From the NCBI GenBank assembly GCA_028824715.1, contig JAPPCV010000171.1:1-53680 (forward strand): a stretch of 53,680 nucleotides of DNA. Direction: 5' to 3'. Below the pieces are notes generated by a model that was not told the DNA's origin, did no database searches, and saw nothing but the letters and a program-made list of their open reading frames with translations. This stretch comes from Boseongicola sp. (GTDB lineage: Bacteria > Pseudomonadota > Alphaproteobacteria > Rhodobacterales > Rhodobacteraceae). Made by a program: the position numbers and the translations under genes. This document shows, piece by piece, positions 42,236 to 51,315 of the stretch; the stretch's first letter is position 1; every line of letters begins with the position of its first letter.

Positions 42236-42470
42236 CGATCTGCGCCGCCAGTGCGCACGTGCTCTTCCTGCCGGCATGATTTCCCGACCTGGGCCCGATC
42301 GATCGAGGCGTTCGCAAGGATCAAGCAATGGCTCGGGAATGTCGCCGCCCGATCCGGGGAAACGCTCTGGCGCCGTCGACGAGGTCCTCGACGACATCGA
42401 GCCGCAGGAGTGCGCGAACCTCCTCAGGCACGCCGGATTTGTCTCCAACCAGCCCGGGCACGCCCAAATG
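42236..42470 (+). pseudogene. IS630-family transposase C-terminal remnant
   Basis: The plus strand reads IEAFARIKQWLGNVAARSGE then TLWR, and after a one-base shift AVDEVLDDIEPQECANLLRH and AGF. This is the conserved C-terminal tail of IS630 transposases (the NPIE-K-K to ECANYF-AGY region). The upstream DDE core is absent or unrecognisable. It is frameshifted and dead, and lies on the strand opposite to the N-terminal IS630 fragment at 19.1-19.7 kb. Confidence 0.65.
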
Positions 42471-42866
42471 AATATACGGCGTGATTGTTGTACGTCAGGT
42501 CCGTCATGAAAAATGGCGCGGAGCGTGACCCTTGCCGGGGCCGACTCCGGCAAGCGACGGAACGACAGTCCAGGCGCCAAGAGCCTGAATCATGCGTCTT
42601 TGACTTGGCTTTGTCACTTGCCTTCATGGCGTTAGCCCCCACGTCACCCGCCGCATCAGGAACCGGCAGGCCGGGAGTTGCGCCCGAGGTTCCATGCAGT
42701 CTTGCGAATCGCCGGAAATTTCGGAACAGGAATGGAACAATATCCAGAAACGGCAATCACTTGACAGTATGTGTCACATTTTTCAGGCAATCATTGCACT
42801 TGTGTTGCCTGTTTGTTTCATATATGTTCGCATTCTTTCCATCAAGTTCGTGCAAGGAGCGCAAGC

Positions 42867-43388
42867 ATGGCCAATTTCGAATTGCCACCCTTCAAGCCGC
42901 GACTGGCGCAGGGCATTGTCGTGTCCGGCCTGGCGCTGATCGCGGCGCTGACCCCCGCGGCGGCCGATGAAAGAACCGCATCTCAGTCCGCGGTTCTTGC
43001 CGCGGAGCTGAAGGTCGGTCTTGCGGCCGCAGAAGCCCGCATCGAGGCGCTCAAGAACGAGCTGGTCACGGCCACGAACCAGATCCGGGAACTGAACGCC
43101 GGCCTCGCTGCGAGCCAGAACCGCATCGAGCGGCTCCATGATGGCATGAACGAGGCCTGGGCGCGGATCCTGAGGCTTGAGGCCGGAAACCCGGCTTGGC
43201 TCGAGAGGGTCGAGGCCGCCGAACGCAAACACAGTCGGGAAATCCAGGAGACTCTCGAACGGCTGCGGAACGCTCCGCGTGGGAAGACGCTGAACGAGCT
43301 CTTCCGGGTGGGGGAGCGGCGGCGCGCACGGCCAGAGGTCGGCTATGACGAGGTGCCCCTTCCGGACATCGCGACCGGCGGCCCATGA
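42867..43388 (+). CDS. Exported coiled-coil protein
   Basis: This 173-residue protein starts at the ATG at 42867 with AAGGAG upstream. The N-terminus has a signal-peptide-like hydrophobic core (RLAQGIVVSGLALIAALTPA, cleavage near AAA-DE). Residues 40-135 form a long heptad-rich helix (AAELKVGLAAAEARIEALKN, ELVTATNQIRELNAGLAASQ, then RIERLHD and RVEAAERKHSREIQETLERL). The C-terminal 35 residues are basic then acidic. No family is recognised. It is probably a periplasmic oligomeric coiled coil. A longer frame from 42771 lacks a ribosome site. Confidence 0.7.
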   Translation: MANFELPPFKPRLAQGIVVSGLALIAALTPAAADERTASQSAVLAAELKVGLAAAEARIEALKNELVTATNQIRELNAGLAASQNRIERLHDGMNEAWARILRLEAGNPAWLERVEAAERKHSREIQETLERLRNAPRGKTLNELFRVGERRRARPEVGYDEVPLPDIATGGP

Positions 43389-43449
43389 ACGGATCCCGCG
43401 TCTCTCCGAAATCCTCGCCTTTCCTGCGACGCCGCATGCAACTGATGGC

Positions 43450-43540
43450 GAGATGACACCCTTGCAAGACGGGAAAACGCTCAAATCCGTGTCGTGGCTG
43501 ATGCACGTCCGCCGGGGCGAAACCGACATTGCACATCCTG
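43450..43540 (+). repeat. Diverged ~90-bp repeat, copy 2
   Basis: Partner of 40636-40735. It lies 3' of the coiled-coil gene, outside any supportable coding sequence. Confidence 0.45.
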
Positions 43541-43620
43541 CGTGCTGAATTGATTTCGTATCCGTGGAGGTCCAGGATCTTGAAGCAACGTAACGTCTGG
43601 CGTTACGTAGGCTCGCAACA

Positions 43621-43915
43621 ATGAGTCTTGCCAGCAAAGGCGTCGCGGCCATCATTGCACGCCATGCCGTTCGCGGTCTGCCCACGCAGATCCAGAACAG
43701 GGCCCGGGCAAAGCTGGTTGCAGTCAACGCTGCCGGCCGTCTTGAGGATCCGGCAATCCCGCCCCGGAAACTGGCTGGAGGCACTTTGAGGCGATCGAGC
43801 CGGGCGGCACGGCATTCGCGTCAATGATCAATGGCGGACCCGCTTCGTCTGGCGTGACGGCGATGCCTGGGACGTCGAGATCGTGGACTATCATCAGGAG
43901 ATGCATCGAACATGA
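43621..43915 (+). pseudogene. higB: HigB-type toxin, inactivated
   Basis: The first frame reads SLASKGVAAIIARHAVRGLP, then RARAKLVAVNAAGRLEDPAI. The family sequence then continues in another frame as GNWLEAL, a TGA stop, GDRAGRHGIRVNDQWRTRFV and WRDGDAWDVEIVDYHQEMH up to TGA at 43915. The PPG-RLEAL-GDRAG-S-RINDQWR-F motif is diagnostic for HigB/RelE-like toxins. A frameshift near 43755 plus an in-frame TGA kill the toxin. Its end overlaps the ATG of the antitoxin gene (ATGA). Confidence 0.75.
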
Positions 43916-44285
43916 CCATTGCCCGAGAAGAACCGGACCGGATGGGCGTCGACTTTGCGGGCGTCGCTTCAGTTCGGCGATTACCCCTTGTGAATCCCGG
44001 CTACCCCCTGTGAATCCCGGCCAGATCCTGCGCGACGAGTTCCTGGCACCGATGGACCTCAGCGTCTATCGGCTGGTCCGAGACATCAAGGCGCCACGCC
44101 CGCGACTGAACGACGTTGTGCTTGGAAGTCGCGCCGTCACGGTCGACACCGCGCTGCGGCTGGCACGCTGCTTCGGAACGACTCCGGAGTTCCGGATGAA
44201 TCTGCAGACCAGTCACGACCTGGACGTGGCCGAACTGAAGGTGCGACCAAGAATCGATCGGGAAGTCGCGCCACGTGCGGCATGA
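43912..44285 (+). pseudogene. higA: HigA-type antitoxin, 5' end shifted by a 20-bp duplication
   Basis: The original ATG at 43912 overlaps the toxin stop. The frame runs MTIAREEPDRMGVDF... to PLVNPGYPL and then a TGA, because a 20-base segment (43981-44000) is repeated directly at 44001-44020 with two differences. After the duplication the antitoxin resumes: NPGQILRDEFLAPMDLSVYR, LNDVVLGSRAVTVDTALRLA, RCFGTTPEFRMNLQ. A GTG at 44010 could restart translation and give a 91-residue protein with the whole HTH_3-like domain, but no ribosome site is clear. The toxin is dead, so retention is not required. Confidence 0.75.
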
Positions 44286-44916
44286 TCGGAGAATTCGTGC
44301 GGGTGCATCCGCACGGTGCATCCTCCAGTTCGCCCGCGATCATCTCGACGGCTTCTGAACCCCTTGATGTGCGGCGAAGTCCGTCCTCAGGTCCCCTGTA
44401 GTCAATCAGCTGTTGCATGACGCCAACCAACGGTCCAGGTAAGTTGGGCAGCTCCGAAACGCGCTCGAGGCCTGCACGGATGGCGCGTGCCTCAAGACGG
44501 AACTCTCGTTCACGCGATGGCCGCACGATGCCGCTTGTCGCGACCGGCAGGCAATACGCAACGCCAAGGCCTACTCCAACGACATTTGGAACCGTCAAGA
44601 ACTGGGGCGTCACGAGACTGACCGGTCTTGTCTCCGCTCTGCATGGTTCACCCAGGATAGATGCAATCGAACCGGGTTTCGGGACGTTCATGTCAATTGG
44701 ACCCGGAGACATTGGCGTTTCCCCAACCGGAGGGCGAATCAAGCCGCCACCTGAGAAACCAGCCTGGATTATGCCCCCGGACAGACCTGCAAATCGTCGA
44801 GCGCACAGAACAGTGGCGCAACAACAGTCCTGAAGTGGACGTTCTTTACATGGCATGCGTTACGCGCCCAACGGCTGCAGTCCTGGCTTCCGGCACCGGA
44901 ACCTTGAGACGCAACA
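44286..44916. other. Unassigned region, possible degraded minus-strand gene
   Basis: The minus strand is open from 44856 through this region and reads partly like protein (REREFRLEARAIRAGLERVS, ELPNLPGPLVGVMQQLIDYR), but the frame continues antisense into higA and no family is recognised. The plus strand is also open (44417-44833) with low-complexity content. I do not call a gene. Confidence 0.35.
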
Positions 44917-45624
44917 TCAGTTGGATAACGCCGCTTCAAGCGCGATAAGGACCATGTCGCCAAAGGACGTCTCGCGGCTCTCCGAGTCCAGCGCCTCGCC
45001 TGTCTGCAGGTGATCCGAAACGGTCAGGACTGCAAGCGCCCGCGCCCCGTGGCGCGCGGCGACGGTGTAGAGTTCCGCAGCTTCCATCTCGACGGCCAGC
45101 ATGCCGTGGCGGGTCATCTGCTCGTTGAGGTCGGGACGTTCGTCGTAGAACGTGTTTGACGAGTAGATGCCGCCGACATGCGTTGTCGTCCCCGTCCACT
45201 CGGCGGCCTCAACGGCTGCACGGAGAAGCGTCCAGTCGGCGCAAGGCGCAAAATTCAGCTCGCGAAACATCCCCTTCGACGGCGTCTCCATCGAGGACGC
45301 GGTCATCGCGATGACGATGTCGCGGAGCTTCACGTCCGCCTGCATGCTGCCGCAGGAGCCGATGCGGACAAGCGTCTTGGCGCCGTAGTCGCGGATGAGC
45401 TCGTTGGCGTAGATTGACAAGGACGGCATTCCCATTCCCGAGCCGTGGATCGTGACCGGATGCCCGTTCCACGTGCCCGTGTAACCCAGCATGCCGCGCA
45501 CCTCGTTGACCAGCCTCGGTCCGTCGAGAAACTCTTCCGCCGCCCACTCGGCGCGCAAGGGGTCGCCCGGCAGGAGAACGGTTTCGGCGATGTCGCCGGG
45601 CTTGGCGTCGATATGGATGGTCAT
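44917..45624 (-). CDS. deoD: Purine nucleoside phosphorylase, DeoD type
   Basis: This 235-residue protein has the bacterial hexameric PNP length. Signatures are [80 protein letters not shown] and [13 protein letters not shown]. It splits purine (deoxy)nucleosides with phosphate into base and (deoxy)ribose 1-phosphate in salvage. The ATG at 45624 has AGGAG upstream; longer frames to 45990 run through non-coding sequence. It follows the ecm gene by about 190 bases on the same strand. Intact. Confidence 0.94.
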   Translation of the reverse strand: MTIHIDAKPGDIAETVLLPGDPLRAEWAAEEFLDGPRLVNEVRGMLGYTGTWNGHPVTIHGSGMGMPSLSIYANELIRDYGAKTLVRIGSCGSMQADVKLRDIVIAMTASSMETPSKGMFRELNFAPCADWTLLRAAVEAAEWTGTTTHVGGIYSSNTFYDERPDLNEQMTRHGMLAVEMEAAELYTVAARHGARALAVLTVSDHLQTGEALDSESRETSFGDMVLIALEAALSN

Positions 45625-45812
45625 GTCGCGGGCTCCTGTCTGCTGCTGTCCAGATGACAGGTTCCGCCAAATCGCGAACGCGTGCAATCGCTCTCGTGGG
45701 GCCAATTTCACCGAACGCGGCGGTTCATGCCGGACGCATGCAGCTTGGTCGGCAAAGTCCGGACCGGCTCCGCCACGACGAATCGTCAGGCGGGGAGCAG
45801 GGAGGGTTGCGC

Positions 45813-47771
45813 CTACTCGGCCGCGACCTGCTGCCTGTCGGCGAGCTGCACGATGTCGAGCATGATCCGGTTCAACTCGAAATCCCGTGGCGTGTAGACC
45901 TGCGCAACGCCCATGGCGCGAAGCCGCGCCGCGTCGCTGTCGGGAATGATGCCGCCCACGACCACCGGCACGTCGCCGAGACCTGCGCACCGCATCTCCA
46001 CCAGCGTCTCCCTGATCAGCTGCAGGTGGGATCCGGACAGGATTGACAGCCCAATGACATGCGCGCCGGAGTCCCCGGCGGCGGAAACGATTTCCGACGG
46101 CGTGAAGCGGATGCCTTCGTAGGTTATGTGCATGCCGACGTCCCGGGCGCGGACGGCGATCTGTTCGGCCCCGTTCGAATGACCGTCGAGGCCCGGCTTC
46201 GCGATCAGGAACTTCATGCGCTCGCCGAGCCTTGCGGACACCGCGTCGACGGCCTCCCTAACGTCGTCAAGCCCGTCGGTCCGGTTGGAAGGCGACATCG
46301 AGACGCCGGTCGGGGCGCGGTACTGGCCGAAGGCCGAGCGGACGACGTCTCCCCACTCGCCCGTCGTGGCGCCCGCCTTGGCGGCCTTGATGGAAGGGGG
46401 CATGACGTTCTTGTCCGACTCGCACGCCGCGCGCAGCTCCTCGAGCGCCTCCGCCACGGCCGCGTCGTCACGATCGTTACGCCAGGCCTCGAGGCGCGCC
46501 GTCTGCTCCGCTTCGGCGCTTTGGTCGATCTCGACAATGGCCTCGGCTCCGGACGGCAGGGGCGACTCCTCGCCGTTCTCGTACCTGTTAACGCCCACGA
46601 CGACCGTTTCGCCGGACTCGACCCTGGCAATCCGTTCCGAGTTCGAACTTACCAATCGGGACTTCATGTACTCTATCGCTTCGACGGCGCCGCCCGCGGC
46701 GTCGATGTGGGCAAGCTTGTTCCGGGCGCAGTCCTTAAGCTCCTCGACCTTCGCCTCGACGACCGGATTGCCGTCGAACAGGTCGCCGAACTCCAGGAGG
46801 TCCGTCTCGTATGCCAGGATCTGCTGCATGCGCAGCGACCATTGCTGGTCCCAAGGACGCGGCAGTCCGAGCGCCTCGTTCCAGGCCGGCAGCTGCACCG
46901 CCCGGGCGCGGGCGTTCCGCGACAGCGTGACCGCAAGCATTTCCAGCAGGATGCGATAGACGTTGTTTTCGGGCTGCTGTTCGGTCAGGCCGAGCGAGTT
47001 GACCTGGACGCCGTAGCGAAAGCGCCGGTACTTGGGGTTCTCCACCCCGTAGCGTTCGCGGCAGATCTCGTCCCAGAGCTCCGAGAAGGCCCGCATCTTG
47101 CACATCTCGGTCACGAAGCGAATGCCGGCATTCACGAAGAAGGAGATGCGTCCGACCATGGCCGGGAAACTCTCCGCCGGCACCTTGGCCCTGAGGTCGT
47201 CGAGCACGGCCTGTGCCGTCGCCAGCGCGTAGGCAAGTTCCAGCTCCGGCGTCGCACCGGCTTCCTGCAGGTGATAGGAACAGACGTTCACCGGGTTCCA
47301 GCCGGGCATGTGGTTGCCCGTGTAGGCCGCGACATCGGTGACCATGCGCAGGCTGGGTCCGGGAGGGCATATGTAGGTGCCGCGGGACAGGTATTCCTTG
47401 ATGACGTCGTTCTGGACCGTGCCCTTGAGATTCGCGATTTCCGCTCCCTGCTCCTCGGCGGCGGCGATGTAGAGGGCGAGCAGCCACGGCGCCGTGGCGT
47501 TGATCGTCATCGACGTGTTCATCCCCTCCAGCGGGATCTGGTCGAACAGAAGCCGCATGTCGCCGAGGTGCGAGATCGGCACCCCGACCTTTCCCACTTC
47601 GCCCTGCGCCAGCTCGTGGTCGCTGTCATAGCCCGTCTGCGTCGGCAGGTCGAAGGCGACCGAAAGGCCGGTCTGGCCCCTGGAGAGGTTTTCGCGGAAG
47701 AGCGCGTTCGATGCCCGGGCCGTCGAATGCCCGGCATATGTCCTGAAGAGCCAGGGTCTGTCTGCGGTCAT
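45813..47771 (-). CDS. ecm: Ethylmalonyl-CoA mutase
   Basis: This 652-residue coenzyme-B12-dependent mutase has the substrate domain at the N-terminus ([39 protein letters not shown]) and the cobalamin-binding domain at the C-terminus ([20 protein letters not shown] with DxHxx[25 protein letters not shown]). Its single-chain layout of about 650 residues, and divergence from crotonyl-CoA carboxylase/reductase, point to ethylmalonyl-CoA mutase rather than methylmalonyl-CoA mutase (over 700 residues). It converts (2R)-ethylmalonyl-CoA to methylsuccinyl-CoA in acetyl-CoA assimilation. GGAGG precedes the ATG at 47771. Intact. Confidence 0.93.
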   Translation of the reverse strand: MTADRPWLFRTYAGHSTARASNALFRENLSRGQTGLSVAFDLPTQTGYDSDHELAQGEVGKVGVPISHLGDMRLLFDQIPLEGMNTSMTINATAPWLLALYIAAAEEQGAEIANLKGTVQNDVIKEYLSRGTYICPPGPSLRMVTDVAAYTGNHMPGWNPVNVCSYHLQEAGATPELELAYALATAQAVLDDLRAKVPAESFPAMVGRISFFVNAGIRFVTEMCKMRAFSELWDEICRERYGVENPKYRRFRYGVQVNSLGLTEQQPENNVYRILLEMLAVTLSRNARARAVQLPAWNEALGLPRPWDQQWSLRMQQILAYETDLLEFGDLFDGNPVVEAKVEELKDCARNKLAHIDAAGGAVEAIEYMKSRLVSSNSERIARVESGETVVVGVNRYENGEESPLPSGAEAIVEIDQSAEAEQTARLEAWRNDRDDAAVAEALEELRAACESDKNVMPPSIKAAKAGATTGEWGDVVRSAFGQYRAPTGVSMSPSNRTDGLDDVREAVDAVSARLGERMKFLIAKPGLDGHSNGAEQIAVRARDVGMHITYEGIRFTPSEIVSAAGDSGAHVIGLSILSGSHLQLIRETLVEMRCAGLGDVPVVVGGIIPDSDAARLRAMGVAQVYTPRDFELNRIMLDIVQLADRQQVAAE

Positions 47772-48076
47772 GGGCGCCTCCGAAGAGCAACAAAGTTGCG
47801 GCACATGGAAATAAAGCGTAACAAACTGTCCCTGTCAATACGCCGCGTTGCAGCGTATCCAGGATGCAGCGGCGGCATTCCAGGCATTGGGGTCACCCGC
47901 CGTGCAACCGTTCCTGCGCGCGAAACCATCCCGAATCTGGCACTTCAGCATTAGTTTGGGTAACATAGTTTCAAATCTGTGGCCAAAATATGTTGAAAGT
48001 TGCGTGTCTGAATGATTGACTTGGGGTCGAATCTGTGATTCTGCATTGCGGCGTCACATGGAAAGGGCAACGCGGG
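47772..48076. promoter_or_regulatory. Divergent promoter region between ecm and ccr
   Basis: This 305-base gap must drive both pathway genes. It is AT-richer than its flanks on the ccr side (47950-48010). ATACGC (47838-47843) and GCGTAT (47853-47858) form an exact inverted repeat near the ecm side. TTTCAAATC and TTGAAAGTTGCG lie near the ccr side and could be activator half-sites. No specific regulator site can be assigned by eye. Confidence 0.5.
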
Positions 48077-49366
48077 ATGGCTTTGGACAAGATGAGCGCG
48101 GAAACGGCATCAGGAACGGGCAGGGATCTCTACGAGCTGGGAGAGATTCCGCCCATGGGCCACGTGCCCGCAAGGATGCATGCATGGGCGATTCGCCGCG
48201 AGCGGCATGGCGAGCCGGACCAGTCGTTCCAGCTGGAAGTGGTCGATGTCCGCAAGCCCGGCAGCAGCGAGGTCGTCGTGCTCGTGATGGCGGCCGGCGT
48301 CAACTACAACGGCGTCTGGGCCGGCCTCGGCATTCCGATCAGCCCCTTCGACGTGCACGGGGCCGACTACCACATCGCCGGCTCCGACGCCTCCGGCATC
48401 GTCTGGGCCGTCGGGGATCGCGTCAGGAACTGGAAGGTCGGTGACGAGGTCGTCATCCACTGCAACCAGGACGACGGCGACGACGAGCACTGCAACGGCG
48501 GCGACCCGATGTACTCCCCGAGCCAGAGGATCTGGGGATACGAGACCCCGGACGGCTCGTTCGCCCAGTTCACGACAGTCCAGGCGCAGCAGCTGATGCC
48601 GCGTCCGAAGCACCTGACCTGGGAAGAAAGCGCGTGCTACACGCTGACGCTGGCCACGGCCTACAGGATGCTTTTCGGCCACCACCCGCACGAGTTGAAG
48701 CCCGGGCAGAACGTGCTGGTCTGGGGCGCCAGCGGAGGGCTCGGATCCTACGCGATCCAGCTCGTCAACACCGCGGGCGGCAACGCGATCGGCGTGATCA
48801 GCGACGAGGAGAAGCGCGAGTTCGTCATGAGCCTTGGCGCGAAGGGCGTGATCAACCGCAGCGAGTTCGCGTGCTGGGGGCAGCTGCCGACGGTCAACTC
48901 GCCGGAATACGCGGAGTGGTTCAAGGAGGTCCGCCGGTTCGGCAAGGCCATCTGGGACATCACCGGCAAGGGCGTGAACGTCGACATCGTCTTCGAGCAT
49001 CCTGGAGAGGCCACGTTCCCGGTCTCGACCTTCGTGGTCAAGAAGGGCGGCATGGTCGTCATCTGCGCGGGAACCACGGGTTACAACCTGACGATGGACG
49101 CGCGTTACGTCTGGATGCACCAGAAGCGCATCCAGGGCAGCCATTTCGCCCACTTGCAGCAGGCGTCGGCCGCCAACAAGCTGATGGTCGACCGCCGCCT
49201 CGACCCCTGCATGTCGGAGGTCTTCCCGTGGAGCGACATCCCGGCCGCCCACGTGAAGATGCGCAGGAACGAGCACAAGCCCGGCAACATGGCCGTCCTG
49301 GTCCAGGCGCCGCGGACAGGGTTGCGCACGCTCGATGACGCGCGGGAGGCGGGCAGGCAGGCGTAG
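48077..49366 (+). CDS. ccr: Crotonyl-CoA carboxylase/reductase
   Basis: This 429-residue medium-chain reductase superfamily member has the usual Ccr length. Signatures are YELGEIPPMGHVPARMHAWA, MAAGVNYNGVWAGLGIPISP, HCNQDDGDDEHCNGGDPMYS, the NADPH site VLVWGASGGLGSYAIQLVNT and VVKKGGMVVICAGTTGYNLT. It reductively carboxylates crotonyl-CoA to ethylmalonyl-CoA, the committed step of the ethylmalonyl-CoA pathway. It is divergent from ecm. The ATG at 48077 (MALDKMSAETA) is preferred; upstream in-frame codons back to 48035 have no ribosome site. Intact. Confidence 0.95.
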   Translation: MALDKMSAETASGTGRDLYELGEIPPMGHVPARMHAWAIRRERHGEPDQSFQLEVVDVRKPGSSEVVVLVMAAGVNYNGVWAGLGIPISPFDVHGADYHIAGSDASGIVWAVGDRVRNWKVGDEVVIHCNQDDGDDEHCNGGDPMYSPSQRIWGYETPDGSFAQFTTVQAQQLMPRPKHLTWEESACYTLTLATAYRMLFGHHPHELKPGQNVLVWGASGGLGSYAIQLVNTAGGNAIGVISDEEKREFVMSLGAKGVINRSEFACWGQLPTVNSPEYAEWFKEVRRFGKAIWDITGKGVNVDIVFEHPGEATFPVSTFVVKKGGMVVICAGTTGYNLTMDARYVWMHQKRIQGSHFAHLQQASAANKLMVDRRLDPCMSEVFPWSDIPAAHVKMRRNEHKPGNMAVLVQAPRTGLRTLDDAREAGRQA

Positions 49367-49419
49367 CAACCGCCCCGTCGGCCAGGCAGCAGCCGGGACA
49401 GGGCCGATCCCGCCCGCGC

Positions 49420-49560
49420 CTTGCCATGCGCAAGGGCGGATCGTGCTGAACGGCGTCGCCCAGGTTCGGCACCGCTCGCCAGCGGATTTCGCAAGGGCGG
49501 CCCACGCTCGTCAGCCGTAACTGCAATCTTCGAGTCGGTCGTGCGCCCGGCGTGGTCGCT
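49420..49560 (-). pseudogene. Possible IS5-family transposase fragment
   Basis: Minus-strand frames read GRTTDSKIAVTADERGPPLR followed in a shifted frame by LGDAVQHDPPLRMARRGRD. This recalls the TKIH-VTDERGRPL-ALTPGN-SD segment of IS5-type transposases. The stretch is short, frameshifted and without the catalytic triad, so the call is tentative. The rest of 49367-49814 shows nothing supportable. Confidence 0.35.
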
Positions 49561-49814
49561 GGCAGCAGTCGGCGCGAAGGCCCTGGCACTGCAAGGCGGA
49601 TCCTGCGTTGGTCCAACGGCCCCGGCCGAACCGCTTGGCAGGTCCAGGTCGCGAAGGTCCTGCACGGGGTGCAAGCTGCGAAGACTCCGCGCGAGGCGCC
49701 GGCCGCAGGAGCCCTGCGACAGGCACGGGACAAGGCCCGCGACCGTTTCGGGCCGGGCGCATACCGGGAAATTCCGGTGAGAAGGGGCGCCGGCACTGCC
49801 CGGCAATTCGTTGT

Positions 49815-50999
49815 TCAGATGCCTTCGCGCGTGTCCGCGATGCCCTGGTCGACGACCTTGCGGAGCGCCTCCGCGTCGCTGTCTCCCTCCACGCGTCGCA
49901 GGCGGAAGAGATCGACCTGCCGGTCGGCGGAAGTGCCTTCGCGCACGATGTCGAGCGCGCGGCGTATCTCCACCTCGCAGCGCAGCGCCCGGGCGTCATC
50001 CGCCAGGTCCTCGACAAGCTCGGTGACAAGGTCCTCGATGTCCGTGCGACCGCTCAGTCGCCGGGAGTCGCCGAAATTCGCCAGCACGCCGTAGCGCTGC
50101 GCGACCCAGCGGTTCTCGGCAATGATGTCGGTGTGGTCCTCGAGCGGCAGCCTGCCCTCCCTGTCGAGGCGCATAAGCATCCGGACAAGGGACGCGTACA
50201 GCGCCGCGATGCAGACCGCGTCCTCGATGCGGGTGCAGATGTCGCATATCCGCAGCTCGACGGTCGGAAAGGCATGGGAGGGGCGGATGTCCCACCACAG
50301 CTCGCTGCCGTCCTCGATGAACTTCATGCGCTGGTACTCGCCGAGCAGGTCCTCGTACTCGTCCCAGGAGTGCAGCGGCCCTGGTATTCCGGTACGGGGA
50401 AGACCGCCCATCAGTGTCAGCCGCCAGGACTTGAAGCCGGTCAGCCGTCCCTGGCTGAACGGTGAGGAGGTCGACAGGGCATGCAGGAGGGGCAGGTAGT
50501 TGCGGAGCACGGTCATGATCCGGATCCGGGAATCCGCGTCCCCGAAGCCTGCGTGGACATGCATGCCACCGACCACGAACTGGCGCACGTTCTCCTGGAA
50601 CCTGCTGGCGAAGTTGTCGTAGCGCTTCTTCGGCGTTGTCATCTGTTCCGTCTGCGACGCGAATGGATGCGTGGAAGCGGCGAGCACAGCCGCGCCGTGC
50701 TGCTCGGCAGCCTCGATGATCGTGCCGCGGGTCTCGCGCAGGGCCTGTCGCAGCGTGGCAACGGAACTGCAGACCCGCGTGTTGGATTCGATCTGGGCGC
50801 GCAGGAACTCGCGGACGATCTTGTGGGCGCCGCTGGCCTGCTCGCTGGCCTCGAAGATCGCGACATCCGGATCGGCAATCAGGTCGCGCGTCCTGGGATC
50901 GACGAGGAAGAACTCCTCCTCGATTCCGAGGGTGACCGCGAATTCGTCATCGTCTGGATGGAGGGTCCCGGCGTCGGCTTCGATTTCGTTCACTGGCAT
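49815..50999 (-). CDS. Carboxylate-amine ligase, YbdK/GCS2 family
   Basis: This 394-residue protein has the glutamate-cysteine ligase type 2 fold. Motifs are VTLGIEEEFFLVDPRTRDLI (metal/ATP-binding acidic cluster), AAVLAASTHPFASQ, FVVGGMHVHAGFGDADSRIR, WDIRPSHAFPTVELRICDIC and RWVAQRYGV. GGGGGA precedes the ATG at 50999; an in-frame extension to 51311 has no coding character. YbdK-type enzymes have weak glutamate-cysteine ligase activity and their true substrate is usually unknown, so a glutathione role should not be assumed. It is transcribed alone. Confidence 0.9.
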   Translation of the reverse strand: MPVNEIEADAGTLHPDDDEFAVTLGIEEEFFLVDPRTRDLIADPDVAIFEASEQASGAHKIVREFLRAQIESNTRVCSSVATLRQALRETRGTIIEAAEQHGAAVLAASTHPFASQTEQMTTPKKRYDNFASRFQENVRQFVVGGMHVHAGFGDADSRIRIMTVLRNYLPLLHALSTSSPFSQGRLTGFKSWRLTLMGGLPRTGIPGPLHSWDEYEDLLGEYQRMKFIEDGSELWWDIRPSHAFPTVELRICDICTRIEDAVCIAALYASLVRMLMRLDREGRLPLEDHTDIIAENRWVAQRYGVLANFGDSRRLSGRTDIEDLVTELVEDLADDARALRCEVEIRRALDIVREGTSADRQVDLFRLRRVEGDSDAEALRKVVDQGIADTREGI

Positions 51000-51315
51000 T
51001 CCCCCACGTTTTCTCAGGGCCCGTCGCGGCCGCTTGAATGTTCCGCTGCCGCAGGGCGGCAGGCGTTGCCCGGAACGCATGCTCTCCCGGACAAGCGCGT
51101 TGCTTGCCTGTGGTGCACCCCCCAAGGTCGGCCTTCCATTAGCGCGGCACGTCCGTGACGTCAAAGGCCGGCTGCCCTTGGTCCGGTTTCTGGCGCTCAT
51201 CGTCCAGGAGTCCCGCTCCGTCTGTTCGTGACCGGCCCAGGCCCGGCCTCGATCCTCCCGGGGCGTGCAGCGTCCGCCATCGGACGGGACCAGCGCATAT
51301 GCCGTCTTCAAGGAT

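Noticed and set aside
44137-44856. A 239-codon minus-strand gene
   Set aside because: Parts look protein-like, but it runs antisense through the antitoxin gene, has no ribosome site and no recognisable domain.
46059-47954. A 631-codon plus-strand open frame
   Set aside because: It lies antisense across the well-supported ecm gene, has no domain, and is rich in Arg, Gly, Val and His, as expected for the complement of a GC-rich gene.
48110-49369. A 419-codon minus-strand open frame
   Set aside because: It is the exact antisense shadow of ccr, which has unmistakable motifs.
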